The position numbers and the translations under genes are program-made. The notes under the pieces are model-generated. The model saw nothing but the letters and a program-made list of their open reading frames with translations. It did not search any database and had not been told where the DNA came from. This document shows positions 1 through 4,850 of a stretch of 25,804 nt of DNA, in pieces. The stretch is from JAYEJB01 sp034716415 (GTDB lineage Bacteria > Patescibacteriota > Patescibacteriia > SG8-24), in NCBI GenBank assembly GCA_034716415.1, contig JAYEJB010000069.1:1-25804 (forward strand). Reading direction: 5' to 3'. How positions within the stretch are numbered: the stretch's first letter is position 1; every line of letters starts with the position of its first letter.

Positions 1-31
1 TGCGCCCCTTTTTGGGTTGAAAGGATTACTC

Positions 32-69
32 CCTTCTCCCGCTTCTGCCCCTTTTGCACCTTCTCCCGC
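32..69. repeat. Purine-rich dispersed repeat, copy A
   Basis: On the minus strand this reads as a purine-only-like string with the core GCAGAAGCGGGAGAAGG, preceded by a second GCGGGAGAAGGTGCAAAAGG unit. The same core recurs at 6984-7007 and inside valS at 17101-17125. Here the repeat starts exactly at the stop codon of the pseudouridine synthase gene and runs downstream of it. It does not look coding. The rest of 1-31 shows nothing recognisable. Confidence 0.6.
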
Positions 70-1001
70 TATCTTCGCAACCCACCCAAGACATCCTCAA
101 GCTCCGTCGGTAGCGGTGTCTTGAATTCCATTCGTTTTCTCGTGGTCGGATGCTTGAAGCCGAGCATTTTAGCATGCAGGAACAGACGTTGTACCGGTAG
201 TGATCTGCTTTTTTTACTGCCGTACAGCTTGTCGCCCGCCACCGGACAGCCAAGCGCCTTGAAGTGCGCGCGGATCTGGTGCGTGCGACCGGTTTCGGTG
301 CGTACGGTCAGTAGCGAAGCGTCCATGAAAAATTCATCAGCCCTGTAGTGCGTGACCGCTTCGCGATCGCCTTTAAGCGGTTCGGCCCGCGCGGCCATGC
401 GGCGCTCCCTGGTCGAGCGACCGATCGCCATGTCGATCGTGCCTTCGTCTTCCGGCGGACGTCCGTGTACCAGTACGGCGTATTCCTTCTTGATGTCGTG
501 CTTCTGGAACTGCCTCTTCAGCGCGGCGTACGCCTTCTTGTTTTTGGCCACCACCAACAGGCCGGACGCGTCTCGGTCCAGTCGATGTACGATGCCCGGG
601 CGCTCCGGCCCCTCGCCGACTCCGGTGATATCCGGATAATGGGCGAGCAGGGCGTTCGCCAGCGTGTCGTCCTCGGCGCGTACGGCCGGGTGGACCAACA
701 GACCGGACGGTTTGTTCAGCACGATGATGTCGTCGTCCTCGTGTACGATATTCAATTTGATATCCGGGCGGGGAGTCAGCTTCATCGGACCCGGCGGCGT
801 GGCGGCTTCTTCGGAGACGGAGACGATATCTTCCTCGCGCAACGCGGTGTGCGGTTTAGCGCGTTCACCGTTCAGCGTGACCTCGCCGTCCTTGATCGAT
901 TTCTGGATCGCGGAACGCGAAATACCGGCCAGTGTCTCCGCGAGGAAGACGTCCAGTCTCTTGCCGGCTGAAGCCTCGTCGATCTTATGTTCGTTCCGCA
1001 T
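69..1001 (-). CDS. rluD: 23S rRNA pseudouridine synthase, RluA/RluD family
   Basis: This 310-residue protein isomerises specific uridines of large-subunit rRNA to pseudouridine. An N-terminal S4 RNA-binding domain (about residues 12-62, KRLDVFL...VTLNGERAKP) is followed by the catalytic domain. That domain carries the family signature HRLDRDASG, in which Asp142 is the expected nucleophile, and the downstream TGRTHQIRAHF and GDKLYG motifs. The length is normal for RluC/RluD enzymes. I chose the ATG at 1001 because the reading frame upstream of it is unlike the family, and because a TATAAT box on the minus strand lies only 9 nt before it. There is no Shine-Dalgarno, so the mRNA may be leaderless. 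Which uridine it modifies cannot be told from sequence. Confidence 0.93.
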   Translation of the reverse strand: MRNEHKIDEASAGKRLDVFLAETLAGISRSAIQKSIKDGEVTLNGERAKPHTALREEDIVSVSEEAATPPGPMKLTPRPDIKLNIVHEDDDIIVLNKPSGLLVHPAVRAEDDTLANALLAHYPDITGVGEGPERPGIVHRLDRDASGLLVVAKNKKAYAALKRQFQKHDIKKEYAVLVHGRPPEDEGTIDMAIGRSTRERRMAARAEPLKGDREAVTHYRADEFFMDASLLTVRTETGRTHQIRAHFKALGCPVAGDKLYGSKKSRSLPVQRLFLHAKMLGFKHPTTRKRMEFKTPLPTELEDVLGGLRR

Positions 1002-1010
1002 ATCAATCGT

Positions 1011-1016
1011 ATTATA
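1011..1016 (-). promoter_or_regulatory. -10 box of a leaderless promoter for rluD
   Basis: A perfect TATAAT on the minus strand ends 9 nt before the rluD ATG, immediately after the T-tract of the upstream gene's terminator. With a start site about 7 nt downstream, the transcript would begin almost at the ATG. No convincing -35 box is visible because the terminator stem occupies that space. Confidence 0.5.
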
Positions 1017-1043
1017 GAAAAAGGCGGGAGAAATGTCCCGCCT
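1017..1043 (-). terminator. Intrinsic terminator of the zinc-ribbon gene
   Basis: On the minus strand a perfect 8-bp stem AGGCGGGA/TCCCGCCT with a 6-nt loop is followed by TTTTC. It lies 18 nt after the stop codon of the gene ending at 1061. Confidence 0.8.
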
Positions 1044-1060
1044 CTCGATGGGGGAGAGTG

Positions 1061-1507
1061 TCAGTGCATCGCGCGATGACGTTGACGGACCGGCGGCAGC
1101 TTGCCGCATTCTTTTCTGGTCCTCCGTCTTCTGGCAGTCTCGATGTCCCTGACCTTGTCCTTTTCGATCACCGCTGAGCGAAGTATACGCCGTCTTCTTT
1201 CTCTTTCGGCCTTCTTTTCGGCCGGTGTCCGGTCGCGCTCTCCGTCCTTATCGAGGGACTCGCCGCAGACCTTGCAACACTTTCGGGTGAACGCATGGGC
1301 GGCGCATAGGGCCTGACCCTTGAAATGTGTCTCACACCCACACTCGCAGATATGTATTTCCTCGGTCCTTTCGAGCTCCTTGTCCTGACAGTCAGGACAC
1401 CGTAGTCGGTTGATCGTGCCGGTCATGCGTGGTTTGGAGACATATGCTCCGTCCTTACCTCTTTCGAAGCTCCAGTCAGCAATTTGAGCACTAATGGCAT
1501 CCTCCAA
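1061..1507 (-). CDS. Small zinc-ribbon protein, function unknown
   Basis: I do not recognise the family. The 148-residue frame holds a CPDC pair, then a dense CECGC...C...CC-VCGE cysteine cluster with an adjacent histidine, consistent with one or two zinc ribbons. A long Arg/Lys/Glu-rich, probably helical basic tail follows and suggests nucleic-acid binding. The start is uncertain. The longest reading begins at TTG 1507, and the first in-frame ATG is at 1426, just before the CPDC motif, but neither has a convincing Shine-Dalgarno. A promoter-like element lies upstream at 1581-1609 and an intrinsic terminator downstream, which supports it being a real single-gene unit. A second, unrelated-looking Cys-rich protein is encoded at 3561. 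Confidence 0.6.
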   Translation of the reverse strand: MEDAISAQIADWSFERGKDGAYVSKPRMTGTINRLRCPDCQDKELERTEEIHICECGCETHFKGQALCAAHAFTRKCCKVCGESLDKDGERDRTPAEKKAERERRRRILRSAVIEKDKVRDIETARRRRTRKECGKLPPVRQRHRAMH

Positions 1508-1580
1508 TCGTCGGGGTTAAAGCCGGTCTGTCCGAAGGGACAAGAGAATCTTGTGATGAACTGTTTAATGTTTACATTAT

Positions 1581-1609
1581 AATATAGTAAGTATCAACGA
1601 ATCTGGCAA
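1581..1609 (-). promoter_or_regulatory. Putative sigma70 promoter for the zinc-ribbon gene
   Basis: On the minus strand TTGCCA (1604-1609), a 17-nt spacer and TATATT (1581-1586), with an overlapping TATAAT at 1576-1581. The leader that follows contains a short TGTCC/GGACA hairpin. Confidence 0.4.
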
Positions 1610-1643
1610 GCCCCGCACTACTCACTGCGTTCGGGTGCGGGGC
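1610..1643. repeat. Inverted repeat GCCCCGCAC/GTGCGGGGC
   Basis: A perfect 9-bp stem (1610-1618 with 1635-1643) has a 16-nt loop. No T-tract follows directly on either strand, so a terminator role is doubtful. The stretch from 1508 to 1863 has no gene that I can support. It holds the minus-strand promoter, this hairpin, the tRNA-like 20-mer at 1724 and a CCGTAGCTT/AAGCTACGG inverted repeat around 1736-1780. Confidence 0.5.
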
Positions 1644-1723
1644 GGGGTATTTGATTTCGATCTTTGCGCTTGAATCAGGGTTGAAAACCGTGTTGGGTTC
1701 TGATAAGGTAAGGCCGTTATCAT

Positions 1724-1743
1724 GGCATCATCGGTCCGTAGCT
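1724..1743 (+). repeat. Imperfect copy of the tRNA-Ile 5' end
   Basis: GGCATCATCGGTCCGTAGCT matches the sequence at 1856-1875, which includes the first 12 nt of the tRNA-Ile gene and 8 nt upstream, with two differences. The match ends abruptly, so this is a 5' fragment and not a second tRNA gene. It could be a remnant of duplication or integration at the tRNA locus. Confidence 0.5.
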
Positions 1744-1863
1744 TCCCCCTTCGCTATCACCCCTCGCATAAAGCTACGGGTGACTTCGAGCTTCGGGGGG
1801 GCAGGACTCGGATCCAAAGTGTTTATCTCAAAACAACAAACGATTTAGCCTAATCGGCATTAT

Positions 1864-1939
1864 CGGCCCGTAGCTCAGGGGTTAGAGCGCTACCCTTATA
1901 AGGTAGATGTCGGTGGTTCAATTCCACCCGGGCCGACCA
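1864..1939 (+). tRNA. tRNA-Ile, anticodon UAU
   Basis: A complete 76-nt cloverleaf can be drawn. The acceptor stem is CGGCCCG/CGGGCCG (7 perfect pairs) and the D stem GCTC/GAGC. The anticodon stem is CTACC/GGTAG around the loop CTTATAA, the variable loop has 5 nt, the T stem is GGTGG/CCACC with loop TTCAATT, the discriminator is A and CCA is encoded. The anticodon TAT reads AUA isoleucine codons directly. Most bacteria instead read AUA with a CAU tRNA modified to lysidine by TilS. AUA codons are used in this window, for example near the start of the second histidine kinase. Confidence 0.93.
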
Positions 1940-1979
1940 ACTCGTCAAACGGGGTTAATCCGTTTTACGGGATCAGAAG

Positions 1980-2008
1980 ACCCATCGTCGCACGACGGTG
2001 GGTTTTCG
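1980..2008 (+). terminator. Terminator after tRNA-Ile
   Basis: A 10-bp stem (1980-1989 with 1994-2003, one G-T pair) with loop GCAC is followed by TTTTCGTTT, 41 nt after the tRNA CCA end. Part of its 3' arm is repeated at 3353. Confidence 0.8.
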
Positions 2009-2045
2009 TTTGTGGGGGGCTTTTTTATTCTCGCGCGGAGGAGGT
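1992..2045 (+). repeat. Direct repeat, left copy bounding an island
   Basis: Positions 1992-2026 match 3353-3386 with a single 1-nt length difference in a G run. Positions 2026-2045 (TATTCTCGCGCGGAGGAGGT) match 3469-3488 exactly. In this copy the two blocks are adjacent. In the right copy they are separated by 82 nt that form a compound hairpin. The region between the copies is visibly AT-richer than the rest of the window. The interval 2046-2123 also holds a C8 run and an AACAGGTTGA motif that recurs at 3332. Confidence 0.75.
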
Positions 2046-2123
2046 GGTAGTGACCAACACCAACCCGTCTTTTCAACCCCCCCCGAATCAAACAGGTTGA
2101 TTTATAAAATCCTTGCAAACAAT

Positions 2124-2417
2124 CTATATGTCAAATATGAACTCCAAAACAATCATTCCGAACAAAACTGCATTAATTACGACAAACTGCATCAGTGATA
2201 TTTTTTTCCATTTCCCGCCCACGTTTAGCATGAGCAGTCCATTAGTAATTATGGTAATCAGCCAGAGCCAGCCGTAAATCCATACTCCTCTCCCGTTCCA
2301 CAACTCATCAAAGCCTGTAAGCAGAAAAAAGGCGGCAAACATCAGCAGAAACGCTCCAGCAAGAAGAGCAGATACTGATGCAGAGACATTTATTAACTTA
2401 ATGATTCTATCATTCAT
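2124..2417 (-). CDS. Small three-TM membrane protein, unknown
   Basis: I do not recognise this 97-residue protein. It has three hydrophobic stretches (about residues 14-34, 46-64 and 74-95) separated by short polar loops (DELWNGRG, GGKWKK), so it is probably an integral membrane protein. It sits inside the repeat-bounded island. The ATG at 2417 is 33 nt after the T-tract of the upstream gene's terminator, and there is no Shine-Dalgarno. A weak TTTACA...AAGAAT promoter just before the ATG would again give a nearly leaderless mRNA. Base composition is more AT-rich than in neighbouring genes, which fits acquisition with the island. Confidence 0.6.
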   Translation of the reverse strand: MNDRIIKLINVSASVSALLAGAFLLMFAAFFLLTGFDELWNGRGVWIYGWLWLITIITNGLLMLNVGGKWKKISLMQFVVINAVLFGMIVLEFIFDI

Positions 2418-2450
2418 AACCGTTATTCTTTTTGAGAATGAAAAATTTGT

Positions 2451-2479
2451 AAAAAATCCCCATACATTGAAGTATGGGG
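2451..2479 (-). terminator. Terminator of the lipoprotein gene
   Basis: On the minus strand CCCCATAC/GTATGGGG (8 perfect pairs, 6-nt loop) is followed by ATTTTTT. It lies about 45 nt after the stop codon at 2524. Confidence 0.88.
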
Positions 2480-2523
2480 CATGAAGCTAAAAGAACCAAA
2501 TTAGTTAGCGTGGGATGGAAACG

Positions 2524-3160
2524 CTAATCTAGCCACAGTTCTGCGTCATTGATATCATCATCATCTCCGCAGAGCCATACCGTCCAGTAGCCGTAGCAGA
2601 CCGCAACGTAGTCAGTATCATAGACTCGTGCTGAATTGCCGCTATTGTTAATCATGCAGCGAGCGGCCATTGTATCACCATCCAGTCGTAGGTAAGTGCG
2701 GTAGTAATATGAATTTACTCTGTAGTAAAAGCCTATCCAATCATTGCCGTCTGCTCCGCATACGGCCGCGCCAGGATTGTCTTGTCCGACGAAGTAGGGA
2801 GCCGTCTGATTGCTTCCGCTGTTGTCTTCTTCAATGACTTCGCCGGTCCACAATGCTTGTCGAATGACCCCATCACCTACGCCACCGGAATGACCGCAGC
2901 CCATCTCTCTGTCTGTTGTTGGCCAAGGCATGAATGGCACTCGTGTCCATTCCTTCTGTAACCGCCACGGCTAGGCTTTCACGCTCGACATCATCCAATC
3001 CCAGAATGAATGCCTGCGCTTCACAGGTGAGACCACACTCTTGGATGTGGTCTAGAGCCTCTTGGTTCGAAGAGATTGTTTCACTCGTTGGTACTGGTCC
3101 GCACCCCATGACGAAGCAGGCGGCGGCGACAATCAACAGCACTCTTTTCAATGTCCACAT
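2524..3160 (-). pseudogene. Secreted lipoprotein gene with a one-base frameshift
   Basis: The first frame starts at ATG 3160 behind a strong GGGAGGT Shine-Dalgarno. It encodes a lipoprotein signal peptide (MWTLKRVLLIVAAACF, lipobox VMGC with Cys20 as lipidation site) and about 75 further residues with two nearby cysteines, and stops at 2873. A second frame, open from 2940 to 2524, carries a polar domain rich in Tyr, Asp and Trp with paired cysteines (AAVCGAD, AARCMIN, AVCYGYW, WLCGDDDD). The two frames overlap in 2873-2940. They share one promoter and one terminator, and their joint length is a multiple of three plus one base. One gene broken by an indel is therefore the simplest reading. Two overlapping genes, the second starting at GTG 2940, or a base-calling error remain possible. 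No domain family was recognised. Confidence 0.6.
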
Positions 3161-3184
3161 GGGACCTCCCTTGGCTCCGGCTAC

Positions 3185-3208
3185 GGACGAACCATTTCGT
3201 CCTTTTTT
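3185..3208 (+). terminator. Plus-strand terminator inside the lipoprotein leader
   Basis: GGACGAA/TTCGTCC (7 perfect pairs, loop CCAT) is followed by TTTTTT on the plus strand. It lies antisense within the untranslated leader of the minus-strand lipoprotein gene, and no plus-strand gene precedes it. In the minus direction the same hairpin has no T-tract. Confidence 0.55.
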
Positions 3209-3222
3209 GTGGAACCGGCGCA

Positions 3223-3251
3223 ACTCTATTAGGTGACAAAAATACTATCAA
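3223..3251 (-). promoter_or_regulatory. Promoter of the lipoprotein gene
   Basis: On the minus strand TTGATA (3246-3251), a 17-nt spacer and TAGAGT (3223-3228). It gives a leader of about 55 nt before ATG 3160 and rules out longer starts of the lipoprotein frame. Confidence 0.6.
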
Positions 3252-3279
3252 GTGAAGGTTGGCAACCTGGTTGAAATGG

Positions 3280-3323
3280 AGGGTTAAAAAGACAGGTTGA
3301 ATTCAACCTGTCTTTTTAACCCT
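3280..3323. terminator. Perfect 44-bp palindrome, likely bidirectional terminator
   Basis: The two 22-nt halves are exact reverse complements, centred between 3301 and 3302. The arm contains an A5 run, then GACAGGTTGAA. On either strand a GACAGGTTG/CAACCTGTC stem with an AATT loop is followed by TTTTT, so it could terminate transcription both ways. The motif ACAGGTTGA inside it recurs at 2092 and 3333, and related AACCTGGTTGA sequence lies at 3264. The stretch 3224-3560 has no gene; it holds the promoter above, this palindrome, the right direct repeat and the promoter at 3499. Confidence 0.7.
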
Positions 3324-3352
3324 ATGTTTTTAACAGGTTGAGTTTAGAGTTT

Positions 3353-3488
3353 ACGACGGTGGGTTTTCGTTTGTGGGGGCTTTTTTCGCTTCGATTCATA
3401 CAACTCGCGAACCCGCCAAAGCCTTTCTGTGCCCACCGTAGCCTTGGCGAAGGTGGGGCGACGGCGGGTATTCTCGCGCGGAGGAGGT
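3353..3488 (+). repeat. Direct repeat, right copy with inserted hairpin element
   Basis: Positions 3353-3386 and 3469-3488 match the left copy at 1992-2045. The 82 nt between them, absent from the left copy, fold into nested stems: CCCGCC/GGCGGG outside, CCCACC/GGTGGG inside and CCTT/AAGG at the tip. Read on the minus strand it gives the peptide-like string PPSPRLRW...GFGGFAS. From memory this resembles a common non-coding dispersed repeat of Parcubacteria contigs (RLRQGFGGQA-like); that recognition is unverified. Confidence 0.6.
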
Positions 3489-3498
3489 TGGGGGGGGG

Positions 3499-3526
3499 TT
3501 GACACCCGCCGCAATCCATGCAAAAT
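3499..3526 (+). promoter_or_regulatory. Putative promoter of the zinc-ribbon gene at 3561
   Basis: A consensus TTGACA (3499-3504) directly follows a G9 run. The best -10 is CAAAAT (3521-3526) after 16 nt, which is weak. Confidence 0.4.
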
Positions 3527-3560
3527 GAAATCAATCGATCTTTTATATGGAGGTTCCCGA

Positions 3561-3929
3561 ATGATGGCTTTGAGCCGCCCGAATCAGTGCGCGAGATGTA
3601 AATCGATCGGGACGATCACGTTGGTCCAGTACGGTCGGAGTTGCGGAACAGGGCACTCCTGTCACCCTTGTCACCTGGACGGTTACTCGGAGTTCAAGTG
3701 CGAGCGATGCGGTCATCGGATCGGTGCGTGGTCCGGCCGCACTCTTGTCGGCACGATCGACGACGACCATGAGGGTCCGTACGGTGATGAGCACCGAACG
3801 GACTGTCATCTGTACATGCAGCCACAGCCCGTGGTCTGCCCGACCTGCGACGGCACCGAGAGAGTGGTGACCTTGTCGGAAGACGGGTCACAGATCGATC
3901 TTTGTCCGGACTGTCACACCTTCAACTGA
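3561..3929 (+). CDS. Multi-zinc-ribbon protein, unknown
   Basis: I do not recognise this 122-residue protein. It contains a series of cysteine pairs (CARC, CHPC, CERCGH, then CPTC and CPDC) plus single cysteines and histidines, enough for two or three zinc-binding ribbons. The last two pairs (CPTCDG...CPDCH) resemble the zinc repeats of DnaJ-like proteins, but no J-domain is present. It is acidic-neutral and has no signal peptide or membrane segment, so it is probably cytoplasmic. The start is fixed by a GGAGGT Shine-Dalgarno 6 nt before ATG 3561. It forms its own unit between the promoter at 3499 and a strong terminator. Confidence 0.75.
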   Translation: MMALSRPNQCARCKSIGTITLVQYGRSCGTGHSCHPCHLDGYSEFKCERCGHRIGAWSGRTLVGTIDDDHEGPYGDEHRTDCHLYMQPQPVVCPTCDGTERVVTLSEDGSQIDLCPDCHTFN

Positions 3930-3937
3930 TTTTTCAT

Positions 3938-3964
3938 CCACCCCCTGCGCAGGGGGTGGTTTTT
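3938..3964 (+). terminator. Terminator with 22-nt perfect palindrome
   Basis: CCACCCCCTGC/GCAGGGGGTGG (11 pairs) is followed by TTTTT, 8 nt after the stop codon of the zinc-ribbon gene. Confidence 0.9.
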
Positions 3965-4038
3965 CATTAAGGCTGGAGGCTTGATAATAGGCGGCATTCG
4001 TGCTACGTTCAGGTGGCCAACAGGTATTGGAGGTTCAA

Positions 4039-4260
4039 GTGAAGAAAAGAGTGATGCGAATCCTGTCTGCCCTCGGTGGGATGCTTCTCGTTCTCGGTGG
4101 AGCGCTGCTCGTCGTGGGGGGGCTTGTTCTCGCGTTCGAGGCCCTCACGGCGCACACGGCAAAAGACGTCTATTCGACCGTGTTTTACGGCGTCCTCGGC
4201 CTCGTCAACATCATCATCGGCGCTCTCACGCTCTTCCGGAGACGTCGGAAGAAAGCCTGA
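4039..4260 (+). CDS. Small two-TM membrane protein with basic tail
   Basis: This unknown 73-residue protein has two hydrophobic segments (about residues 8-32, Gly/Leu/Val-rich, and 43-62) and ends in RRRRKKA, which by the positive-inside rule puts the C-terminus in the cytoplasm. The start is GTG 4039, chosen because a GGAGGT Shine-Dalgarno (4029-4034) precedes it by 4 nt; the first ATG, codon 6, is too far away. It belongs to a local set of three small membrane-protein genes with basic C-termini (with 4357-4485 and 4616-4810), perhaps arisen by tandem duplication. Confidence 0.7.
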   Translation: MKKRVMRILSALGGMLLVLGGALLVVGGLVLAFEALTAHTAKDVYSTVFYGVLGLVNIIIGALTLFRRRRKKA

Positions 4261-4278
4261 CGGTTGGGTACATTCGTC

Positions 4279-4313
4279 AAACCGCACTCGATTCGATCGG
4301 GAAGCGGTTTTTT
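4279..4313 (+). terminator. Terminator after the two-TM protein gene
   Basis: AAACCGC (4279-4285) pairs with GCGGTTT (4304-4310) and is followed by further T residues. Confidence 0.75.
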
Positions 4314-4356
4314 CTTTGGAATTGACGGGCGCGAATCCGTATCATAAGTCGCGCGC

Positions 4357-4485
4357 ATGTCTGAACATTTCGATTATCCAATAGAGGGTGTCACGAAGGT
4401 TCCTTTCTGACCTTTCGGACTCGCGGGAATCATCGTTGCACTCGCTGTCGTCCTGGTCGGGCAGTACCTGATTCGTCGCGAATAA
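4357..4485 (+). pseudogene. One-TM small protein interrupted by an in-frame TGA
   Basis: From ATG 4357 the frame reads MSEHFDYPIEGVTKVPF, then TGA (4408-4410), then continues open as a classic membrane segment (PFGLAGIIVALAVVLVGQ) with a YLIRRE end and TAA at 4483. Without the TGA it would be a 42-residue membrane protein. Its TM segment matches the one at 4616-4810 at both DNA and protein level (IVALAVV). A Trp codon TGG mutated to TGA is the simplest explanation. Recoding is conceivable, but other genes here end in TGA, so a reassigned code is unlikely. A TTGGAA-N18-TATCAT promoter ends 11 nt before the ATG. The rest of 4314-4615 shows no other gene, only a decayed terminator-like A-run/T-run pair at 4482-4519. 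Confidence 0.5.
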
Positions 4486-4615
4486 AAAACGGAATAAAGT
4501 GGCTCCCTTTTTTATCGTATGTGGTATGCACTCGTCGGCAACGTAGAAGGTTCCGAGATTTCCATGGGGGTTGCAGTCAGAAGCCGATAGAGGTATCCTG
4601 ACGGAAGGAGGAATT

Positions 4616-4810
4616 ATGTTGAGACGAATTTTGCGAAGGCTATTCTGCCCCGCGTATCTTGCCGGTATCGCCATCGGTTTCATCGGCCTCATGCTGGTCA
4701 TGGCCGGGCAGGGCGTGCTCGGGATGATCGCGTTCATCGTTGCGCTTGCCGTCGTTTTCCTACCGCGCCGCCGAAGGCGCCGACGTCCACGTCGCCGCCC
4801 GCGTTGGTAG
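4616..4810 (+). CDS. Small membrane protein with arginine-rich tail
   Basis: This unknown 64-residue protein begins MLRRILRRLF, has two hydrophobic stretches (about residues 13-30 and 34-50) and ends in a tail of about 14 residues that is nearly all Arg with a few Pro and Lys. The tail could bind nucleic acid or anionic lipid at the cytoplasmic face; that is inference. The start is secured by an AAGGAGG Shine-Dalgarno 5 nt before ATG 4616. Its second TM segment is nearly identical to that of the interrupted gene at 4357. A bidirectional terminator follows at once. Confidence 0.75.
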   Translation: MLRRILRRLFCPAYLAGIAIGFIGLMLVMAGQGVLGMIAFIVALAVVFLPRRRRRRRPRRRPRW

Positions 4811-4820
4811 GGATTCACGA

Positions 4821-4850
4821 AAAACGGAGCCAAGAAGGCTCCTTTTCTTT
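4821..4850. terminator. Bidirectional terminator between convergent genes
   Basis: GGAGCC/GGCTCC (4826-4831 with 4837-4842, loop AAGAA) has TTTTCTTTT on the plus side and, read in reverse, GTTTTTCG on the minus side. It serves the gene ending at 4810 and the minus-strand gene ending at 4850. Confidence 0.85.

Noticed and set aside
348..971. Long open frame on the plus strand across rluD
   Set aside because: It is antisense to a gene with clear S4 and HRLD motifs; the translated product is Arg/Val/Gln-rich without any recognisable domain.
1651..1848. Open frame of 65 codons before tRNA-Ile
   Set aside because: It has no Shine-Dalgarno, contains the tRNA-like repeat and a hairpin, and the product has no plausible fold.
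3322..3534. Minus-strand frame giving PPSPRLRW and GFGGFA
   Set aside because: It is the translation of the direct-repeat and hairpin element; from memory such strings are typical spurious predictions in Parcubacteria.
4408..4410. TGA as a sense codon (alternative genetic code)
   Set aside because: Several confident genes in the window, including tyrS, the TrmB gene and a histidine kinase, end in TGA, so a genome-wide reassignment is not supported.
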